From an uncultured Erysipelotrichaceae bacterium (GTDB lineage Bacteria > Bacillota_I > Bacilli_A > RF39 > UBA660), in contig CADBNY010000028.1 in NCBI GenBank assembly GCA_902796215.1, forward strand, positions 1 through 8,410: DNA of 8,410 bases, written 5' to 3'. Below the pieces are notes generated by a model. That model was not told the origin of the DNA. It was given only the letters and a program-made list of their open reading frames with translations, and ran no database searches. The position numbers and the translations under genes were made by a program. Shown here piece after piece: positions 6,023 to 8,410 of the stretch; positions within the stretch are counted from its first letter, which is position 1; each line of letters opens with the position of its first letter.

Positions 6023-7613
6023 TGCTGGTATTTATATTAGACTTTCGCAGGAAGATAAAGGTAAATTATATGAATCAGATAGTGAAAGTGTAACAAATCA
6101 AAAAGAAATATTAAGAAACTATTGTCAAAATAATGGTTTTCATTTAGTAAACGAATATGTAGATGATGGTTTTTCTGGAACTAATTTTGATAGACCTGGA
6201 TTTAATCAAATGATTAATGATATTAAGTCTAAGAAGATTAATTTAGTTATTGTTAAAGACTTGTCTAGACTTGGTAGAGATCATGTAATGACTGGCTATT
6301 ATATTGAAACTTTTTTTCCCGAGAATAAAATAAGATTTATTTCTATTGTTGAAAACTATGATAGTATGAAAAACCAAGCTAGTAATGATTCTTCTACTTT
6401 TATCATTGCATGTAATGATTATTATAGTAAGCAAAACTCTTTAAAGATTAGAAACGTATTAGATTCAAAAAGACGTGATGGTAAATTTATAGGGAGTCAA
6501 CCAAGTTATGGATATATGAGAGATCCAGATGATAAAGGTCATTTAATACCAAATCCTGAAGTTTCTAAATATGTGAAACTTATATTTCAGTGGAGATCTA
6601 ATAATATGGGAATTAGTGAAATAGCAACTAGACTTACTGATATGGGGGCACCCACTCCATTTTCTTATAAAAATAAAATTATTAAAAGTAATAAGTGGAC
6701 TATTCATGCTGTTCACAATATATTAGCAAATAGAATGTATACTGGTGATATGGTTCAACATACACAAACTAATATAAGTTATAAATCTAAAAAGAAGATA
6801 ACTTTAGATGAAAGTCTATGGATAATTGTTGAAAATACTCATGAAGCATTGGTCGATAAAAATACATTTATGCTTATTAATCAAAAAACTAAAAATAGAA
6901 ATAGAACATATGAAAAAAGAAGAAGGCCAGAAAGATTATTAGAAGGATTATTGTTTTGTCATGAATGTGGAAGTAGGCTTGGAGTACTTTATAGAAAAAA
7001 ACAAGACTATTGGTGTATTAATTGTAATAAATATGCAAGAGATCCAGTAAGAAGATTGTGTGAATCACACTTTTTTCCTTATAACTATTTTGAAGAATTA
7101 GTACTTACTAAAATTAAGGAACTATTATCAAGTCTATTTAATGATTTAGATATTAATGAATTAAATGAAGAAATAATTAAAATAACTAAGAATAATTCAT
7201 ATAATTATCAAAAAAGAAAAGAAAGTATTATTAAAGAAAGGGATAAATTATTAATTATTATTCAAACTATCTATAAAGACAGATTAGAAGATAATATTAC
7301 ACCTAATCAATATAAATTACTATCTAAGCCATATGAATCTAAATTAGAGGATTTAAATAGGCAATTAGAAGATATTAATATTGAAATAAAAAAAAGGGAA
7401 AACAATGATGATAAAATGCCAAATTATGTAAGCAAAATAAAAAGATTGCTAAACCTTAACAATCCTAATAAATATTTATTATTTGCTTTAATTGAAAGAA
7501 TTGAGGCAGATAAAGATAGAAATATAATTATTAAATTTAGATATGAAATTTTAAATCAATATACTTTTAAATACATTAGTGGTCAAAAGTATTCTCAATC
7601 TGCAAAGAAATAA
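6006..7613 (+). CDS. Large serine recombinase (site-specific integrase)
   Basis: This 535-residue protein has the full large-serine-recombinase layout. The N-terminal resolvase-like catalytic domain (about 5-150) contains YIRLSQED with the likely nucleophile S14, DGFSGTNFDRPGFNQM and VKDLSRLGRD with conserved arginines. A recombinase DNA-binding domain follows (about 165-300; SQPSYGYMRD, ILANRMYTGDMVQ). Next come a zinc ribbon (C318, C321, C337, C340), a long coiled coil (about 380-465) and a C-terminal tail. Such enzymes join attP and attB through a covalent phosphoserine intermediate and usually belong to phages, ICEs or Tn4451-like transposons. No residue of the core motifs looks missing, so it is probably active. 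The start is the ATG at 6006, because a TAG lies in frame at 5988-5990 and the conserved NAGIYIRLS begins at residue 6. No clear ribosome binding site precedes it. No directionality factor is visible in the window. Confidence 0.92.
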   Translation: MILLFNAGIYIRLSQEDKGKLYESDSESVTNQKEILRNYCQNNGFHLVNEYVDDGFSGTNFDRPGFNQMINDIKSKKINLVIVKDLSRLGRDHVMTGYYIETFFPENKIRFISIVENYDSMKNQASNDSSTFIIACNDYYSKQNSLKIRNVLDSKRRDGKFIGSQPSYGYMRDPDDKGHLIPNPEVSKYVKLIFQWRSNNMGISEIATRLTDMGAPTPFSYKNKIIKSNKWTIHAVHNILANRMYTGDMVQHTQTNISYKSKKKITLDESLWIIVENTHEALVDKNTFMLINQKTKNRNRTYEKRRRPERLLEGLLFCHECGSRLGVLYRKKQDYWCINCNKYARDPVRRLCESHFFPYNYFEELVLTKIKELLSSLFNDLDINELNEEIIKITKNNSYNYQKRKESIIKERDKLLIIIQTIYKDRLEDNITPNQYKLLSKPYESKLEDLNRQLEDINIEIKKRENNDDKMPNYVSKIKRLLNLNNPNKYLLFALIERIEADKDRNIIIKFRYEILNQYTFKYISGQKYSQSAKK

Positions 7614-7646
7614 AAAAGATATACTACTTTTTACTACTACTTTGCA
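7601..7646. terminator. Nested inverted repeat between convergent genes, probable weak bidirectional terminator
   Basis: TGCAAAG (7601-7607) pairs with CTTTGCA (7640-7646), and inside it AAAAAG (7613-7618) pairs with CTTTTT (7627-7632) around an 8-base loop. The structure covers the last codons of the recombinase and of the converging gene. The A/T-run inner stem could end transcription both ways, but it has few G:C pairs, so the call is tentative. Confidence 0.4.
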
Positions 7647-8410
7647 TACTTGATTTATTACAATTTTTAAATTCTTCTATTGATTTAGATAATATTTTAA
7701 TAAATTCCTCTTCTCTATCATTTGAAAAAGGAACTTTTGATAAGTTTACAATATATTCTAAATTCTTCTCACTATCATGTGAAAATTTTAAAAACTCTTT
7801 ATACAAGTTTTCTTCAGAAATACCTATTAATTTAAAGTCTCCAAACCCGGTTATAAAATAAATATTTTCTAATTGTGGGCAATTCATTTTTTCCCTTAAT
7901 ATTTTTAGGTTAGATGATTCAATTGGTAACTTAAAGAAGGATACTTTCGTTGTTTTTCCGGTACTAAATCTTTCTGCCAATATATTAAACTTAGTTAGTC
8001 TTAAATCGCCTTTATCCTTGATTTTATGAATCTTATGAGAAAATAATGGGTCATTGTATCTTGTATGAACTAACTTATTAATTGCACTCATTGATTTACT
8101 CATTGATTTAGTACCCCAACTAGTATTTGTATCAGATAATTTTTTTATCTTATTTAATATATCATCAGTTGGGAATATAATATAGTTCACTATTTGACTA
8201 TTATCAATAGAATCTTCAGACAATTGTTGTACTTTCATTTCTAAATAACTTTTTATACTATTGATAATTTCAATTATCACATTAAATTCTGTACTAAATA
8301 TTTGATCAATTTCTTCCAATGTAAAAATATTAGCAGAAAATGATTCAATAATGTCTTTTAAGCTCTTCTTTAAATAATAAACATTAAATAGTAATAAGTC
8401 TTCCTTACTA
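7624..8410 (-). CDS. Uncharacterised protein, C-terminal part (5' end outside window)
   Basis: The minus-strand frame ends at TAG (7624-7626) and stays open to the right edge, so at least 262 codons are coding. A TTG at 8319 could serve as a start, but there is no ribosome binding site before it and the same frame continues upstream (for example KEDLLLFNVYYLKKSLKDII), so I read the gene as truncated by the window. I do not recognise the family. The visible part is probably soluble: a helical N-terminal half, then a likely alpha/beta part (KVSFFKLPIESSNLKILREK, ENIYFITGFGDFKLIGIS), helical sequence and a serine-rich end (SSMQSSSKK). No signal peptide, membrane helix or known catalytic motif is seen. 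Its place next to the recombinase suggests another element gene; this is inferred from position alone. Confidence 0.65.
   Translation of the reverse strand, partial: SKEDLLLFNVYYLKKSLKDIIESFSANIFTLEEIDQIFSTEFNVIIEIINSIKSYLEMKVQQLSEDSIDNSQIVNYIIFPTDDILNKIKKLSDTNTSWGTKSMSKSMSAINKLVHTRYNDPLFSHKIHKIKDKGDLRLTKFNILAERFSTGKTTKVSFFKLPIESSNLKILREKMNCPQLENIYFITGFGDFKLIGISEENLYKEFLKFSHDSEKNLEYIVNLSKVPFSNDREEEFIKILSKSIEEFKNCNKSSMQSSSKK

Larger units (their letters stand above)
2904..8410. mobile_element. Putative serine-recombinase element inserted in the amidase gene (left end; right end outside window)
   Basis: Amidase homology stops abruptly between about 2890 and 2923, where the terminator of an unrelated operon begins. 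From there to the window end lie a large serine recombinase, an operon of unrecognised cargo-like genes and a further unrecognised gene. Large serine recombinases integrate elements site-specifically, often inside genes, so the broken amidase is a natural left junction. No direct repeat marking the other junction is visible, and the amidase N-terminal half is not in the window, so the element, if real, extends past 8410. An old rearrangement not caused by this recombinase is the main alternative. Confidence 0.45.

Noticed and set aside
6243..6434. Minus-strand open frame of 63 codons
   Set aside because: It lies opposite the conserved catalytic domain of the recombinase and has no ribosome binding site.
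8317..8319. TTG start of a 231-residue protein in the rightmost gene
   Set aside because: The same frame is open with similar codon use to the window edge and no ribosome binding site precedes the TTG, so the gene is better read as cut by the window.
1..8410. Mycoplasma-type code (TGA read as Trp)
   Set aside because: All tryptophans seen in the recognisable proteins are TGG, no gene needs TGA read-through, and the HD gene ends at TGA just before its terminator.
1..8410. CRISPR array, tRNA or rRNA genes
   Set aside because: No regularly spaced direct repeats, cloverleaf-like GC-richer segments or rRNA-like sequence were seen on either strand.

Overview
The window comes from a very AT-rich, low-GC Gram-positive bacterium, probably an uncultured gut Bacillota of the Bacilli/Erysipelotrichia/RF39 kind. 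The evidence is codon use, AGGAGG-type ribosome binding sites, sigma-A-like promoters and the protein families present. Tryptophan is encoded by TGG and one gene ends in TGA, so the standard bacterial code applies, not the Mycoplasma code. This placement is an inference.

Left part (1-1920), chromosomal-looking: the C-terminal end of a DUF1848 protein, then a PflA-like radical SAM protein (344-1234) in the same direction, then a secreted thioredoxin-fold protein with a CPHC active site and a C-terminal membrane anchor (1348-1890). A bidirectional terminator (1889-1921) separates these from the minus-strand genes.

Broken gene (1920-2903): the 3' part of a cell-wall amidase (Amidase_3) followed by four LysM repeats, on the minus strand. 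The open frame carries on upstream of its first possible start codon (GTG at 2678) into recognisable amidase sequence. It then ends at a stop (2904-2906) right beside the terminator of the next gene. The amidase's N-terminal half, with most of its zinc ligands, is missing from this side.

Right part (about 2904 to the window end), probably a mobile element: a strong promoter (5836-5864) drives a two-gene minus-strand operon. It encodes an unrecognised acidic 219-aa protein and a 730-aa HD-domain protein with overlapping ends, and it is closed by a strong terminator (2924-2960). Divergent from it is a large serine recombinase (6006-7613), preceded by a 27-codon leader ORF that overlaps its start. 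Convergent with the recombinase is an unrecognised gene that runs off the right edge.

The simplest reading is that an element carried by the serine recombinase entered the amidase-LysM gene and brought the acidic protein/HD operon as cargo. The other half of the amidase should then lie to the right of the window. The function of the HD operon is unknown; defence, signalling or nucleotide hydrolysis are possibilities the sequence alone cannot separate.
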